A stretch of DNA of 64,000 bases from Sphingomonas sp. Root710 (GTDB taxonomy: Bacteria > Pseudomonadota > Alphaproteobacteria > Sphingomonadales > Sphingomonadaceae), in contig NZ_LMIB01000017.1 in NCBI RefSeq assembly GCF_001429065.1, positions 165,074 to 229,073 of the forward strand, given 5' to 3'. Both the position numbers and the translations under genes were made by a program. Under the pieces are notes generated by a model, which ran no database searches, was not told the DNA's origin, and was given only the letters and a program-made list of their open reading frames with translations. Shown piece by piece: positions 1-17,947 of the stretch (its first letter is position 1; each line of letters begins with the position of its first letter).

Positions 1-138
1 CGGGAAGTCCGGCGCCAGATCATATTCCTGCCAGAGGAACAGCTGTAGCAGGGATGGCGCGTCGGGGCGGTAATAATGGATCTCCGCGGTGGTCAGCCCA
101 TAGCCTTGCAGCTGCGCGATGAATGCCCGGTCTACCAT
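1..138 (-). CDS. usg: Usg family protein (5' part only)
   Basis: The first 46 codons of a minus-strand gene run off the left edge. The translation begins MVDRAFIAQLQGYGLTTAEI and continues with a YYRPDAPSLLQLFLWQEYDL segment. This matches the start of the small Usg proteins (about 90 residues) conserved in alphaproteobacteria and often found near trpF/trpB. The biochemical role of Usg is unknown; it was named as a gene upstream of a tryptophan gene. The gene is transcribed away from groES, so the 270 bp between them holds divergent regulatory DNA. The stop codon lies outside the window. Confidence 0.85.
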   Translation of the reverse strand, partial: MVDRAFIAQLQGYGLTTAEIHYYRPDAPSLLQLFLWQEYDLAPDFP

Positions 139-267
139 AGCAAGCCTCGCCTCCTTTCCGTGCCGCCGCGCCATGCGATGGCGCGTGCGATTAGAGCCTG
201 CCAAGGGCAAATCTGGGCGCGCCGCCAAGCGGCGTCAAGACCGATATACGCGCTTAAAGCGGCGGAT

Positions 268-294
268 TTGGCACTCTACCAATGAGAGTGCCAA
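268..294 (+). promoter_or_regulatory. CIRCE operator (HrcA binding site) for groESL
   Basis: A perfect inverted repeat, TTGGCACTC, nine spacer bases, GAGTGCCAA, lies 114 bp upstream of groES. It matches the CIRCE consensus (TTAGCACTC-N9-GAGTGCTAA) apart from one compensated base pair. CIRCE is the operator of the HrcA repressor and normally sits in groESL or dnaK leaders of alphaproteobacteria. I found no confident sigma-32 promoter beside it. hrcA is not in this window. Confidence 0.95.
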
Positions 295-408
295 AAAATT
301 TCGTTGCACCCCTTGAACGGAAAAAGCCGGCTTACTAGCTGAGCGCCGCCTGTCGTTCGGATGAACGGGAGGCAACGCTACAACCCGTTTTGCAACCGGA
401 GGTTATGC

Positions 409-723
409 ATGCATTTCCGCCCCTTGCACGACCGCGTGGTCGTCCGCCGCATCGAGGCCGAAGAGAAGAGCCCGGGCGGCATCATCATTCCAGACACCGC
501 CAAGGAGAAGCCGCAGGAAGGCGAGGTCGTCGCCGTCGGGCCCGGCGCCCGCGACGAGGGCGGCGCGCTGATCGAGCTTTCGCTGCGCCCGGGCGATCGC
601 ATCCTGTTCGGGAAGTGGTCCGGCACGGAGGTGAGGATCGCGGGCGAAGACCTGTTGATCATGAAGGAAAGCGATGTGCTCGGCGTGATCGAGCCGGCCG
701 CCGAACTCAAGCAGGCCGCCTGA
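409..723 (+). CDS. groES: Co-chaperonin GroES (Hsp10)
   Basis: A 104-residue GroES, the heptameric lid that caps GroEL during ATP-driven folding in the cytoplasm. The start [14 protein letters not shown], the [20 protein letters not shown] mobile loop and the [10 protein letters not shown] roof segment are all present. The ATG at 409 is preferred because GGAGGT (398-403) is ideally spaced. An ATG at 405 is out of frame, and the in-frame ATG at 361 would add 16 residues unlike GroES. groEL follows after 43 bp, and the CIRCE element upstream implies HrcA control of both genes. Confidence 0.97.
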   Translation: MHFRPLHDRVVVRRIEAEEKSPGGIIIPDTAKEKPQEGEVVAVGPGARDEGGALIELSLRPGDRILFGKWSGTEVRIAGEDLLIMKESDVLGVIEPAAELKQAA

Positions 724-751
724 CCGGCCGGCCGATTTCAGGAAGGAATGA

Positions 752-2386
<1,635 letters not shown>

Positions 2387-2405
2387 CCCCGTAACCAACC
2401 ACGAC

Positions 2406-2435
2406 CGCCGGCGGCGTTCCGCGCCGCCGGCGTTT
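2406..2435 (+). terminator. Intrinsic terminator after groEL
   Basis: An 11-bp GC-rich hairpin (CGCCGGCGGCG paired with its complement around a five-base TTCCG loop, with one compensated pair at the base), followed by a short T-run. It starts 20 bp after the groEL stop and closes the groESL operon. Confidence 0.8.
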
Positions 2436-2743
2436 CCGTCAACGCATGACAATCCACCCTCGATCGACCGGCGGCCGGGGCGCTTCCCATCTGCCGCCCA
2501 ACTGGCTGCTCGCGCCGCATCTGCGGCCGCTACGCCGCGAGGCGATTCCCGGACAGCCTCGCGCAGCGCCTCCGCCGCGTCCGTCCAAACCCAGCCGCAA
2601 AATACCCTTTCCGGCGTGGTGCGACGAAAAGGGCGCGCCGCTCGCCACCCTTCTCGGCCCGCCCTGCTGGCGGTAGCGCCATATCGGCGGAACCGGGCCC
2701 GTCACCGCGCGTCCACGCTCCAGACCCTATAAGGAGCGAGAGG
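2436..2743. other. Intergenic stretch, no gene recognised
   Basis: About 300 bp between the groESL terminator and the dienelactone hydrolase gene. Open frames on both strands (up to 88 codons) are rich in Pro/Arg, have no recognisable domain and lack good ribosome sites. They look like chance frames in GC-rich DNA. I see no RNA gene or repeat. Confidence 0.5.
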
Positions 2744-3463
2744 ATGGGCGCGGAAAGCTGGACCTATGACGATGGCGGTCTTGCCTTGCGTGGAGAAATC
2801 CATCGTCCCGGCAAACCGAACGGCGCGGCGGTGCTGGTCATCCACGAGGCGGACGGGATCGGCGGCAATGTCCGCAGCCATTGCGCGCGGCTCGCGGCGC
2901 TCGGCTATATCGCCGCGGCGGCGGACATGCATGGCGGCGGGCGCGTGCTCGACGGCGCGGAGATGCTGGCGGCACTGGACGCCTTTCGGGGCGACCCGCC
3001 CTATCTGCGCCGCCGCGTACGCGCCGGGTTCGACGCATTGTGCGGGCTCGACGGAGTGGACGCGGCGCGGGTGGCGGCAATCGGCTTCTGCTTCGGCGGC
3101 ACGGCGGTGCTCGAACTGGCGCGGAGCGGCGCGCCGGTGGCGGCAGTCGCAAGTTTCCACGGGCTGCTGACCAGCGCCGCCCCTGCCCGTCCCGGCGATG
3201 TCCGGGCGCGGGTGCTGGCGGCGACCGGGGCGCTCGATCCACTGGTGCCGCCCGGGGACGTCGCCGCCTTTCAGGAGGAGATGCGCGCGGCGGGCGTTGA
3301 TTGGCATCTTCTGGTCCACGGCCGGGCGCTCCACAGCTATACCAATGCGGGCGTCGCCGGCCTCGGCGACCCGCGCATGGCCTATGATCCTTTCGCGCAC
3401 CAGTTGTCCTGGGCGGCGCTGACCACGTTGCTCGCAGAGACGATAGGCAGCGGCGCGGGCTGA
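2744..3463 (+). CDS. Dienelactone hydrolase family protein
   Basis: An alpha/beta hydrolase of 239 residues in the DLH family. The nucleophile is Cys116 in GFCFGG, as in dienelactone hydrolases. The acid is probably Asp165 (GALDPLVPP) and the base His197 (ALHSYT), in the expected order and spacing. AAGGAGCGAGAGG provides the ribosome site. Family members hydrolyse lactones or esters in the cytosol. The substrate cannot be told, since no aromatic-degradation genes lie nearby. The gene stands alone, convergent with the SIMPL gene. Confidence 0.9.
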   Translation: MGAESWTYDDGGLALRGEIHRPGKPNGAAVLVIHEADGIGGNVRSHCARLAALGYIAAAADMHGGGRVLDGAEMLAALDAFRGDPPYLRRRVRAGFDALCGLDGVDAARVAAIGFCFGGTAVLELARSGAPVAAVASFHGLLTSAAPARPGDVRARVLAATGALDPLVPPGDVAAFQEEMRAAGVDWHLLVHGRALHSYTNAGVAGLGDPRMAYDPFAHQLSWAALTTLLAETIGSGAG

Positions 3464-3486
3464 TCCTGCCCGCGCCGCACCGCCGA

Positions 3487-4287
3487 TCAGCCGGGGGTGA
3501 GTTCGAACAGAACGGTGACGTTGGCGGTCATCTGGAGCTCGCCGGGCTGGACCGGGGCGGGCGGCGGAGGCGGGGGCGCCGAGGCGGCGATCGCGCCGCG
3601 CGCGAAGACGACCGGCGGCGAACCGTAGAAGCCGCCGCCTTCGGTGATCGAGAGGATGCGCAGCACCTTGAGCCCGGCGGCGCGGGCGTAGAGCTCGGCG
3701 CGTGCGCGGGCCTGGCGCATCGCCTGGACCCGCGCCTGATCGAGCGCGGGATCGGGGTTGTCCATCGCGAAGGAGGGGCCGTTGACCTGATTGGCGCCCG
3801 CCGCCACCAGCGTATCGATCACCCGCCCGAAATTCTTCAGGTCGCGCTGGCGGACGGACACCGAATTATTGGCACGGTAGCCGATGATCTTCGGCACCGC
3901 CGCGTCGGCCGCCGGCGGGACATAGGGCTGGCCCGCGTAGCGCGCAGCGAGCGCGGCGTCGCGGTTCGGGTCCGAATAGACCGGTTCGATGCCGAGATTG
4001 CTCGTCTGGATATCGCGTTCGGCGATGCCCGCGCGGCGCAGCTGGGCGATCACCCGTTCCATCGCGGTCGAATTCGCCGACAGCGCCTCGGCGGCGGTCT
4101 TGCCCTGCGTCGTCACCCCGGCATTGAAGATCGCCAGATCGGGCGCTTCGAGCGCCTTGCCCTCGGCGGTGACGGTGAGCAGGGCGTTGCCCGTCGCGAC
4201 CACCGGCGCGGGCGACATGGTCTGGGCCCCCGCCCCGGCCGACAGCATACCCGCCCCCAGCAACAGCAGATATCCAATGCGCTTCAT
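3487..4287 (-). CDS. SIMPL (DUF541) domain periplasmic protein
   Basis: A 266-residue exported protein. The chosen start MKRIGYLLLLGAGMLSAGAG gives a clear Sec signal peptide ending at AGAQ. The ORF extends 15 codons further upstream, but that extension would precede the signal. The mature part has SIMPL features: an N-terminal LLTVTAEGKA strand, a central GYRANNSVSVRQRDL segment and ARAELYARAAGLKV near the C-terminus. A Pro-rich linker (APPPPPPPAP) precedes the last strand. SIMPL/Omp26-type proteins are periplasmic or outer-membrane associated with poorly defined stress roles. Confidence 0.9.
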   Translation of the reverse strand: MKRIGYLLLLGAGMLSAGAGAQTMSPAPVVATGNALLTVTAEGKALEAPDLAIFNAGVTTQGKTAAEALSANSTAMERVIAQLRRAGIAERDIQTSNLGIEPVYSDPNRDAALAARYAGQPYVPPAADAAVPKIIGYRANNSVSVRQRDLKNFGRVIDTLVAAGANQVNGPSFAMDNPDPALDQARVQAMRQARARAELYARAAGLKVLRILSITEGGGFYGSPPVVFARGAIAASAPPPPPPAPVQPGELQMTANVTVLFELTPG

Positions 4288-4392
4288 CTTCACCCTCTCC
4301 TCAATGGCGGAACCGAAGGGATGAAAGAGCATGGATCGGCATGGTTCCCAAGCGGGGATGTCGCCATATCATGCCGGACGATCGCATGACGC

Positions 4393-4959
4393 TTACTGGC
4401 CGGGCGCCGTGCCGGGCCGGAGATAGGCCAGCATATGCGCGACATAATCGGCCTTGCCGAGCGCCACGCCCTCGGACCGCAGGATCGCATAGGCGGCCAT
4501 GACGTGGAAATAGAATTGGGGCAGCGTCCAGTCGCGCGCATATTGCTCCGCGGTCAGGTCGAAGATCATCCCCATCGGCAGGGCATGGGCGATCGGGCGG
4601 GCGGGATCGCCATCGAGTTCGTCAGGCGCGAGGCCATCGAGCATCGCCAGCGTTTCGCCGATGCGGGCGCGGGCATCGGCGATCGTGCCGGGATGCCCGG
4701 CCGCGTTGCGCCCTTCGGCGAGCATCTCCGCGATCACCGGCGGAAGCGCTTCGCCCCGAAGCCGCGAGACGGCCTCCCATGGCTGGACGCAGGCGAAGCG
4801 GATTTGCGTCGACAATGGAAACATGTCGGGGGCGAGGCGCGCGGACAGCAGGGCTTCGGCCCGCCCGGCGGGCAGTTCCGCCTCCGCCTTGTCGAGCCAG
4901 CGCGCGAGCGTGCCGATCATCTGCCGGTAGGTGGGGACGAGAAAGCTGGTCAGGGACAT
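4393..4959 (-). CDS. DUF1993 family protein
   Basis: A 188-residue cytosolic protein that aligns by eye with DUF1993. It has the family opening TSFLVPTYRQMIGTLARWLD, the middle MFPLSTQIRFAC and a C-terminal FYFHVMAAYAILRSEGVALG. DUF1993 proteins are DinB-like helical bundles of unknown function. The gene is divergent from rpoB across a 370-bp gap and has the same orientation as the SIMPL gene, about 105 bp upstream of it. Confidence 0.88.
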   Translation of the reverse strand: MSLTSFLVPTYRQMIGTLARWLDKAEAELPAGRAEALLSARLAPDMFPLSTQIRFACVQPWEAVSRLRGEALPPVIAEMLAEGRNAAGHPGTIADARARIGETLAMLDGLAPDELDGDPARPIAHALPMGMIFDLTAEQYARDWTLPQFYFHVMAAYAILRSEGVALGKADYVAHMLAYLRPGTAPGQ

Positions 4960-5329
4960 CGAACGGCCTTTGATCGAAGACTTCGGTTACGCCTTCCTTC
5001 TACCGTCGCCTGCTTTCGATCAATGCCGCGATGAAGCCCCCCTTCCCAAAGCCCGCACCCGGGACTATATAGCCGCCTCCACTTACATCGGCAGTTGCCC
5101 GCCGCGCATGCGCGGGTGCCGCCCTTGACCCTCCGGGACACGGACCGCCTTGCGAACGGTCCGCGACGAATTGGAGCAGGTTTTTCAAGGGTCCTCAAAA
5201 CGCTGGCAGTGCGGTTCCGACAGTCCGGACCCGCACTTTTTGTCGTGGATCGCACCCGCTCGCCGGGCGCGAATCGGGCTGAAATTCGCTGCGATGCGAA
5301 AAGAATTTTGACGCGAGGAAATAAACGCA
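4960..5329 (+). promoter_or_regulatory. rpoB leader / divergent promoter region
   Basis: A 370-bp gap between divergent DUF1993 and rpoB. The plus strand carries no gene, but it has two hairpins: GGACCG/CGGTCC at 5142-5162 and a T-tailed terminator at 5209-5241. TTGACC at 5125-5130 is a possible -35 box without a clear -10 partner. A Pro-rich 13-codon frame (5031-5072, MKPPFPKPAPGTI) exists but has no ribosome site. The region therefore probably holds the rpoBC promoter plus an attenuator. Confidence 0.5.
5209..5241 (+). terminator. Intrinsic terminator inside the rpoB leader (putative attenuator)
   Basis: The lower stem GTGCGG/CCGCAC and the upper stem TCCG/CGGA enclose a six-base loop and are followed directly by TTTTT (5237-5241). 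In the minus direction no T-run follows, so it acts on plus-strand transcription. The only plus-strand transcript that could meet it is the rpoB leader, and rpoB starts 88 bp downstream. Confidence 0.65.
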
Positions 5330-9481
<4,152 letters not shown>

Positions 9482-9489
9482 GGGATCGG

Positions 9490-9511
9490 GCCGCTGCCTT
9501 CGGGTAGCGGC
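9490..9511 (+). other. UUCG-capped hairpin between rpoB and rpoC
   Basis: Nine-base arms GCCGCTGCC and GGTAGCGGC pair (one G-U) around TTCG, giving the very stable C(UUCG)G tetraloop. It starts 9 bp after the rpoB stop. There is no T-run, so it is unlikely to terminate. It may be an mRNA processing, pausing or stability element within the rpoBC transcript. Confidence 0.6.
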
Positions 9512-9553
9512 TCTCCCGCCCCGCCCAGAAATTCGACCCTTCAGAGGGACTGA

Positions 9554-13828
<4,275 letters not shown>

Positions 13829-13867
13829 GACGCGGCGCTTCGGCGCCGGGGATCATGACGAACAAGA

Positions 13868-13900
13868 CCCCGCCGGAGCGATCCGGCGGGGTTTTTGTTT
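13868..13900 (+). terminator. Intrinsic terminator of rpoBC
   Basis: A nine-base-pair stem, CCCCGCCGG paired with CCGGCGGGG around AGCGAT, followed by TTTTTGTTT. This is a textbook Rho-independent terminator 40 bp after rpoC. Confidence 0.95.
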
Positions 13901-13997
13901 TGGTCGGTCGGCCATGATGGGACGGTTAATTAAACGGAGGCTTGCGATCTAATCTTCGCCGTAGGGCTAAGGCACGCAATCTCCTGTTTGCGGACAT

Positions 13998-14414
13998 TCA
14001 GTCGGGCGATGTCTGGCCGTAAATATCAAGATCGAGAGAAATGTTACGAAGGCCTAGGTTTTCCATGGTTTTCGCCGATACAGTAATCCCCTCATTACTT
14101 TCTTCCATGAACAGGCCACAAAAGATGTCAACCGTAAACCGGGCTGTAAAATCCGCCCATACAGTAAGGTCGTCGCTGCAAAGCGCGAGCAATTCTACGA
14201 CTTGAGCATCAAGATCGCCCGGCTGCTTATCCTTGACCTCCAATCGCCAAAATCCAGTGCGAGCTACCTTTTCGGTGCCGCCTTTTGTGAGCCATACAGC
14301 GCCTTTCCTAGCGCCAACCGTGGGTACGCAACCGAGGCGAGCGGTAATTTCATCCGGATCAAGTTCATCACCGAAGAGCCGAAGCGTCGTTACCGTTTGG
14401 TGAAGTTTCGCCAT
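13998..14414 (-). CDS. DUF4279 domain-containing protein
   Basis: A small cytosolic protein of 138 residues. It shows the DUF4279 pattern: TVTTLRLFGDELDPDEITARLGC at the N-terminus, then a GFWRLEVKD strand, and DLTVWADFTARF before the C-terminal GLRNISLDLDIY. Members are often found scattered with toxin or immunity genes; the function is unknown. Base composition is visibly less GC-rich than rpoC and the downstream genes, which suggests later arrival. It is convergent with rpoC. Confidence 0.85.
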   Translation of the reverse strand: MAKLHQTVTTLRLFGDELDPDEITARLGCVPTVGARKGAVWLTKGGTEKVARTGFWRLEVKDKQPGDLDAQVVELLALCSDDLTVWADFTARFTVDIFCGLFMEESNEGITVSAKTMENLGLRNISLDLDIYGQTSPD

Positions 14415-14588
14415 TCGCTGGCCCTATCTCGTTAAATGACCAATTACCACCGGACGCAGCTCAAGTCAGACAGATCGCATTCCACCCCATCCGAACATTT
14501 TGCGCCATATCGGACCGCGGACGGCGCCCGGTTGCCGTCCTCAACAAACGTCCTATTCTCTACGTTGATACTTTCACGGGAACCGCGG

Positions 14589-14870
14589 ATGCTCATGTTA
14601 CTCGTACTCTGGCTGATGGCCATCGTGGCGGTTCCCGGCCTCGCGTTTCTGTTTCGAGCCTGGTTCGGATCAGGGCGGTGGGCTGACTTCGATTTGCCAA
14701 CCTATCTCATTGCTTGGGCCATCGTGGCTGCCGTTGAGATATTCGGGATCATATCGCTCACGGGCGAGCCCCTGTCGGTGTGGATAGTTGGCTTTTGGTC
14801 GACAATCGGGGCCGTCGCAATTGGCGTAGTATGGTGGCTATCCACCAAGGCGACACAGCGAGATAATTAA
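14589..14870 (+). CDS. Small integral membrane protein of unknown function
   Basis: I do not recognise this family. Starting at the ATG at 14589, the protein has 93 residues and three hydrophobic segments: LMLLVLWLMAIVAVPGLAFL (about 2-21), LIAWAIVAAVEIFGIISL and IVGFWSTIGAVAIGVVWWL. It ends in a short polar tail. The frame is open from 14436, but the first 51 codons are polar and poorly codon-biased, so the later start is preferred. It shares the AT-richer composition of the adjacent DUF4279 gene. Confidence 0.6.
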   Translation: MLMLLVLWLMAIVAVPGLAFLFRAWFGSGRWADFDLPTYLIAWAIVAAVEIFGIISLTGEPLSVWIVGFWSTIGAVAIGVVWWLSTKATQRDN

Positions 14871-14952
14871 AACGTTGCCGAGGGCGAAGGCGTTAGTTTG
14901 GAGTCGGAACGTCCGCTTTGAGCCGACCTACATCGGGAGCCGCCAAACCGCT

Positions 14953-14968
14953 CCCCCCCCCCCCCCCC
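14953..14968. repeat. Homopolymer run of 16 cytosines
   Basis: Sixteen consecutive C residues in the 235-bp gap between the small membrane protein gene and the NTF2-like gene. No convincing gene spans it, so a phase-variable reading frame is not evident. Such runs slip readily during replication and are also prone to sequencing length errors. The remainder of the gap (14871-15105) shows no gene. Confidence 0.9.
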
Positions 14969-15105
14969 GGGATGGCACATGCCATGCAACGGCTGCGCAA
15001 AGTGCGATTTGTCACCGCGGCCAGAGCTGCCATCGCGCCGGAATGCGATGGACGCGAACTGAGGCGTATCGTCCGTCCACACACGCCCTAACCGCCCCGC
15101 GCATC

Positions 15106-15588
15106 CTAAGGTGTGCAAGCGCGGCCTTCGCAGTGGAGTTTGACGTAGAGTTCGCCGCGCGCCTGCCAGCCGGACGGCTCCTTCCGCCAATGCGCCGCAT
15201 AGGAGCCCCCATAGTGCAGCGTACCGGCGGGGCCCTGCTTCGTGCCGGTCCAGGTGCCGCTTTCATAGGCGCGGTCCGCCGTGGCGTTGAGCAATATCCG
15301 GTCCGGCGTGCGAACGAAGACGACCGAGGTCCAGGCCGGATCGGCGAAGTGCTTCGCGAAGATGCCGCGGACGCCCGACTTGCCGATGCTGTAGCTGCCA
15401 TCGCTCCAGACGAAGGCGGCATCGTCGGAATAGATCGCGCCGATCTGATCGAGATCATGGGCGGCGATGGCCGCATTATTCTGATTCCTCAGCGCGGCGA
15501 TGACCGTCTCCGGGCTTTCGGCCAGCGTCGGGGCAGGCGCGATCAGGCACAGTGCCAGCGCCGCGCCGAAGAGATGTATCAATCGCAT
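15106..15588 (-). CDS. Exported NTF2-like (SnoaL/DUF4440-type) protein
   Basis: A 160-residue protein with a Sec signal peptide (MRLIHLFGAALALCLIAPAP, cleavage near TLAE). An NTF2-like fold follows: the helix SPETVIAALRNQNNAAIAAHD, the DLDQIGAIYSDDAAFVWSDG strand turn typical of DUF4440/SgcJ proteins, and the strand GTLHYGGSYAAHWRKEPSGW. Such proteins are small periplasmic or secreted binding or isomerase-like folds. The substrate is unknown. The start at 15588 is chosen because it creates the signal peptide. It is divergent from the M20 peptidase. Confidence 0.8.
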   Translation of the reverse strand: MRLIHLFGAALALCLIAPAPTLAESPETVIAALRNQNNAAIAAHDLDQIGAIYSDDAAFVWSDGSYSIGKSGVRGIFAKHFADPAWTSVVFVRTPDRILLNATADRAYESGTWTGTKQGPAGTLHYGGSYAAHWRKEPSGWQARGELYVKLHCEGRACTP

Positions 15589-15728
15589 GTCGGTCCTTCC
15601 CCCGAGAGTCCGTGCCAGTCTGCCGCAAGCGCCGCAGGGCCGCAATCGGGCATGCCATGGACGCGGCGGTCCACGACCGGCATGATGCGCGCAGAGGGCA
15701 CGCCACGCCCGTCATCCGGGGAGCCGAC

Positions 15729-17135
15729 ATGCGGGCATTCATCACGGGACTCGTCGCCGCGCTGGCGCTAACCGGGCAGGCCGTTGCCGCCGAGCCGCCG
15801 CTGCGGCCCGATCAGGCGAAGTTCCGCGTGCTGTTCAAGGAGCTGGTCGAGACCAACACCACCCTGTCGTCCGGCAGCTGTACGCTGGCGGCGGAACGGA
15901 TGGCGGCGCGGCTGAAGGGGGCGGGGTTTGCCGACGACCAGCTGACGCTGTTCGCGGACCCGGCGCATCCGAAGGAGGGCGGGCTGGTCGCGGTCTATCC
16001 GGGCGGCTCGACGACGGCGAACCCGATCCTGCTGCTGGCGCATATCGACGTGGTCGAGGCGAAGCGCGAGGACTGGACGCGCGATCCGTTCGCGCTGGTC
16101 GAGGAGGACGGCTATTTCTACGCGCGCGGGACCGCCGACACCAAGGCGCTGGCGGCGATCTGGGTCGATGCGCTGATCCGCTTCAAGGAGACAGGGTACA
16201 AGCCGAAGCGCGCCGTGAAGGTCGCGCTGACCTGTGGCGAGGAGACCAATGGGGCGTTCAACGGCGCGCAGTGGCTGAGCGAGAATCGCCGTGGCCTGAT
16301 CGACGCGGCGTTCGCGCTGAACGAGGGCGGCGGCGGCAACAGCGATGGCAAGGGCACGCTGGTCTCGCAGGAGGTGCAGGTCGGCGAGAAGACCTTCGTC
16401 AATTTCCGGCTGGAGACGCGCAATGCAGGCGGCCATTCGTCGGTGCCGGTGCGCGACAATGCGATCTATCAGCTGGCGCGGGCGCTGACCAAGATCGACG
16501 AGCATGAGTTTCCGCTGGAGCTCAACGACACGACGCGCGCCTATTTCGCGGGCGCGGGCAAGACGCGTGGCGATGCGATGGGGCGAGCGATGGTGGCGAT
16601 CGCCGCCAATCCCGGCGACCGCGCCGCCGAAGCGGTGCTGAACGGCGACCGCGGCTATCATTCGATGCTGCGGACGACCTGCGTCGCGACGCTGCTCGAT
16701 GCGGGCCATGCCGCCAACGCCTTGCCCCAGCGGGCGCGCGCCAACGTCAATTGCCGGATCTTTCCCGGGCACTCGATCGAGGAGACCGGGACGGAACTGG
16801 CGCGGGTTATCGGCGATCCCGGCGTCGGCATCACTGCCCTGCCCCCCGTCCGCCCGACGCCGCCCGCGCCGCCGCTCGACCCGGCGGTGGTCGGCCCGAT
16901 GACGGCGCTGGCGAAACGCTATTTCCCGGGCGTACCGCTCGTCCCGTCGATGGCGACCGGCTATACCGACGCGACCTTCCTGGGCGCGGCCGGCATCCCG
17001 ACCTATGGGGTGCCCGGGCCCTGGTTCGATCCCGACGGCAATGGTGCGCATGGGTTGAACGAACGGATCGAGGTGCGGTCGGTCTATGTCGGGCGCGATT
17101 ATCTGTACGACCTGATCAAGGCTTATACGAAATAA
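15729..17135 (+). CDS. Exported M20/M25/M40 family metallopeptidase
   Basis: A 468-residue zinc peptidase with a signal peptide (MRAFITGLVAALALTGQAVA). It has the M20 metal ligands in order: His in LLAHIDVVEA, Asp in FYARGTADTK, the Glu-Glu pair in TCGEETNGAF, and the late histidine in GNGAHGLNERIEV. The dimerisation domain includes the conserved NAGGHSSVPV. Members cleave dipeptides or deacylate amino acids; a periplasmic location implies peptide scavenging. The frame is open upstream to 15552, but the signal peptide fixes the start. The gene ends 62 bp before the metallophosphoesterase gene, which may be co-transcribed. Confidence 0.92.
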   Translation: MRAFITGLVAALALTGQAVAAEPPLRPDQAKFRVLFKELVETNTTLSSGSCTLAAERMAARLKGAGFADDQLTLFADPAHPKEGGLVAVYPGGSTTANPILLLAHIDVVEAKREDWTRDPFALVEEDGYFYARGTADTKALAAIWVDALIRFKETGYKPKRAVKVALTCGEETNGAFNGAQWLSENRRGLIDAAFALNEGGGGNSDGKGTLVSQEVQVGEKTFVNFRLETRNAGGHSSVPVRDNAIYQLARALTKIDEHEFPLELNDTTRAYFAGAGKTRGDAMGRAMVAIAANPGDRAAEAVLNGDRGYHSMLRTTCVATLLDAGHAANALPQRARANVNCRIFPGHSIEETGTELARVIGDPGVGITALPPVRPTPPAPPLDPAVVGPMTALAKRYFPGVPLVPSMATGYTDATFLGAAGIPTYGVPGPWFDPDGNGAHGLNERIEVRSVYVGRDYLYDLIKAYTK

Positions 17136-17197
17136 TGCGGCCGCCCCGCCGATCGGCGGGCGATGAAGCTTCCGGCGGCGCCACGCGTTGATCCCGC

Positions 17198-17926
17198 ATG
17201 ATCCGCCTGTTCCATGTCAGCGACCTGCATTTCGGTTGTGCCGACGAAACCGCGCTGCGCTGGTTCGCAGCCGCCGTGGCGGCGGAGCGGCCCGATGCGG
17301 TGATCGTCACCGGCGACCTGACGATGCGGGCGCGGCGGCAAGAGTTCGAGGCGGCGGGCGCGTGGCTGGAAAGCCTGGCCGTGCCGCTGACGATCGAGCC
17401 GGGCAATCACGACCTGCCCTGGAATCCGCTTACACGCTTCATGCGGCCCTATCGGCATTTCCGCCGGATCGAGGCCAATCTGGAGCGGCCTCTGTCGCTG
17501 CCGGGCCTGTCGCTGGTGCCGCTGAAGACGACCGCGCGCTTCCAGTGGCGGCTCAACTGGTCGTGGGGGGTCGTGAGCGGCGGCAGCCTGCGCCGGACGA
17601 TCGCCCATCTCGACGCGACGCCCGATGACCGGATCGTCATCGTCGCCTGCCACCATCCGCTGACCGACCGCGACGGCATAAGATCGCGCGGGCGCACGTT
17701 GGGCGGCGCTGAGGCGCTGTCGCAACTCGCAGCAGCAGGCGCGGACGTGGTGCTGAGCGGCCATGTCCACGACCCGTTCGACAGTGTGATCGACGCCGGC
17801 GGAAAGCCGATCCGGGTAATCGGCGCGGGCACATTGTCGCACCGCACCCGCGCTACGCCGCCGTCGTTCAATCAGCTGACGATCGAGGGCGGTGCGATAT
17901 CCAGCGCGGTGCGGGCGATGACGTGA
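17198..17926 (+). CDS. Metallophosphoesterase (cAMP phosphodiesterase-like)
   Basis: A 242-residue calcineurin-like phosphoesterase with all metal-binding motifs in order: HVSDLHFG (DxH, near residue 6), VTGDLT (GD), EPGNHD (GNHD), ACHHPLTD and SGHVHD. This resembles the CpdA/Icc class of cyclic nucleotide phosphodiesterases, but the true substrate cannot be read from sequence. The start at 17198 places MIRLFHVSDLHF at the N-terminus as usual. No signal peptide is seen. Confidence 0.92.
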   Translation: MIRLFHVSDLHFGCADETALRWFAAAVAAERPDAVIVTGDLTMRARRQEFEAAGAWLESLAVPLTIEPGNHDLPWNPLTRFMRPYRHFRRIEANLERPLSLPGLSLVPLKTTARFQWRLNWSWGVVSGGSLRRTIAHLDATPDDRIVIVACHHPLTDRDGIRSRGRTLGGAEALSQLAAAGADVVLSGHVHDPFDSVIDAGGKPIRVIGAGTLSHRTRATPPSFNQLTIEGGAISSAVRAMT

Positions 17927-17947
17927 AGACCGTCCGGGGGCGCGACG

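Noticed and set aside
2439-2705. Small frames on both strands between groEL and the dienelactone hydrolase gene
   Set aside because: No ribosome sites, low-complexity Pro/Arg content and no recognisable fold.
5294-5311. A five-codon frame (MRKEF) just before rpoB considered as an attenuation leader peptide
   Set aside because: It lies downstream of the terminator and has no ribosome site of its own, so it could not control that terminator.
14875-15771. A 298-codon plus-strand frame crossing the C16 tract, considered as a phase-variable gene
   Set aside because: Most of it is antisense to the NTF2-like gene and the sequence looks like a shadow frame, so no phase-variable protein is supported.
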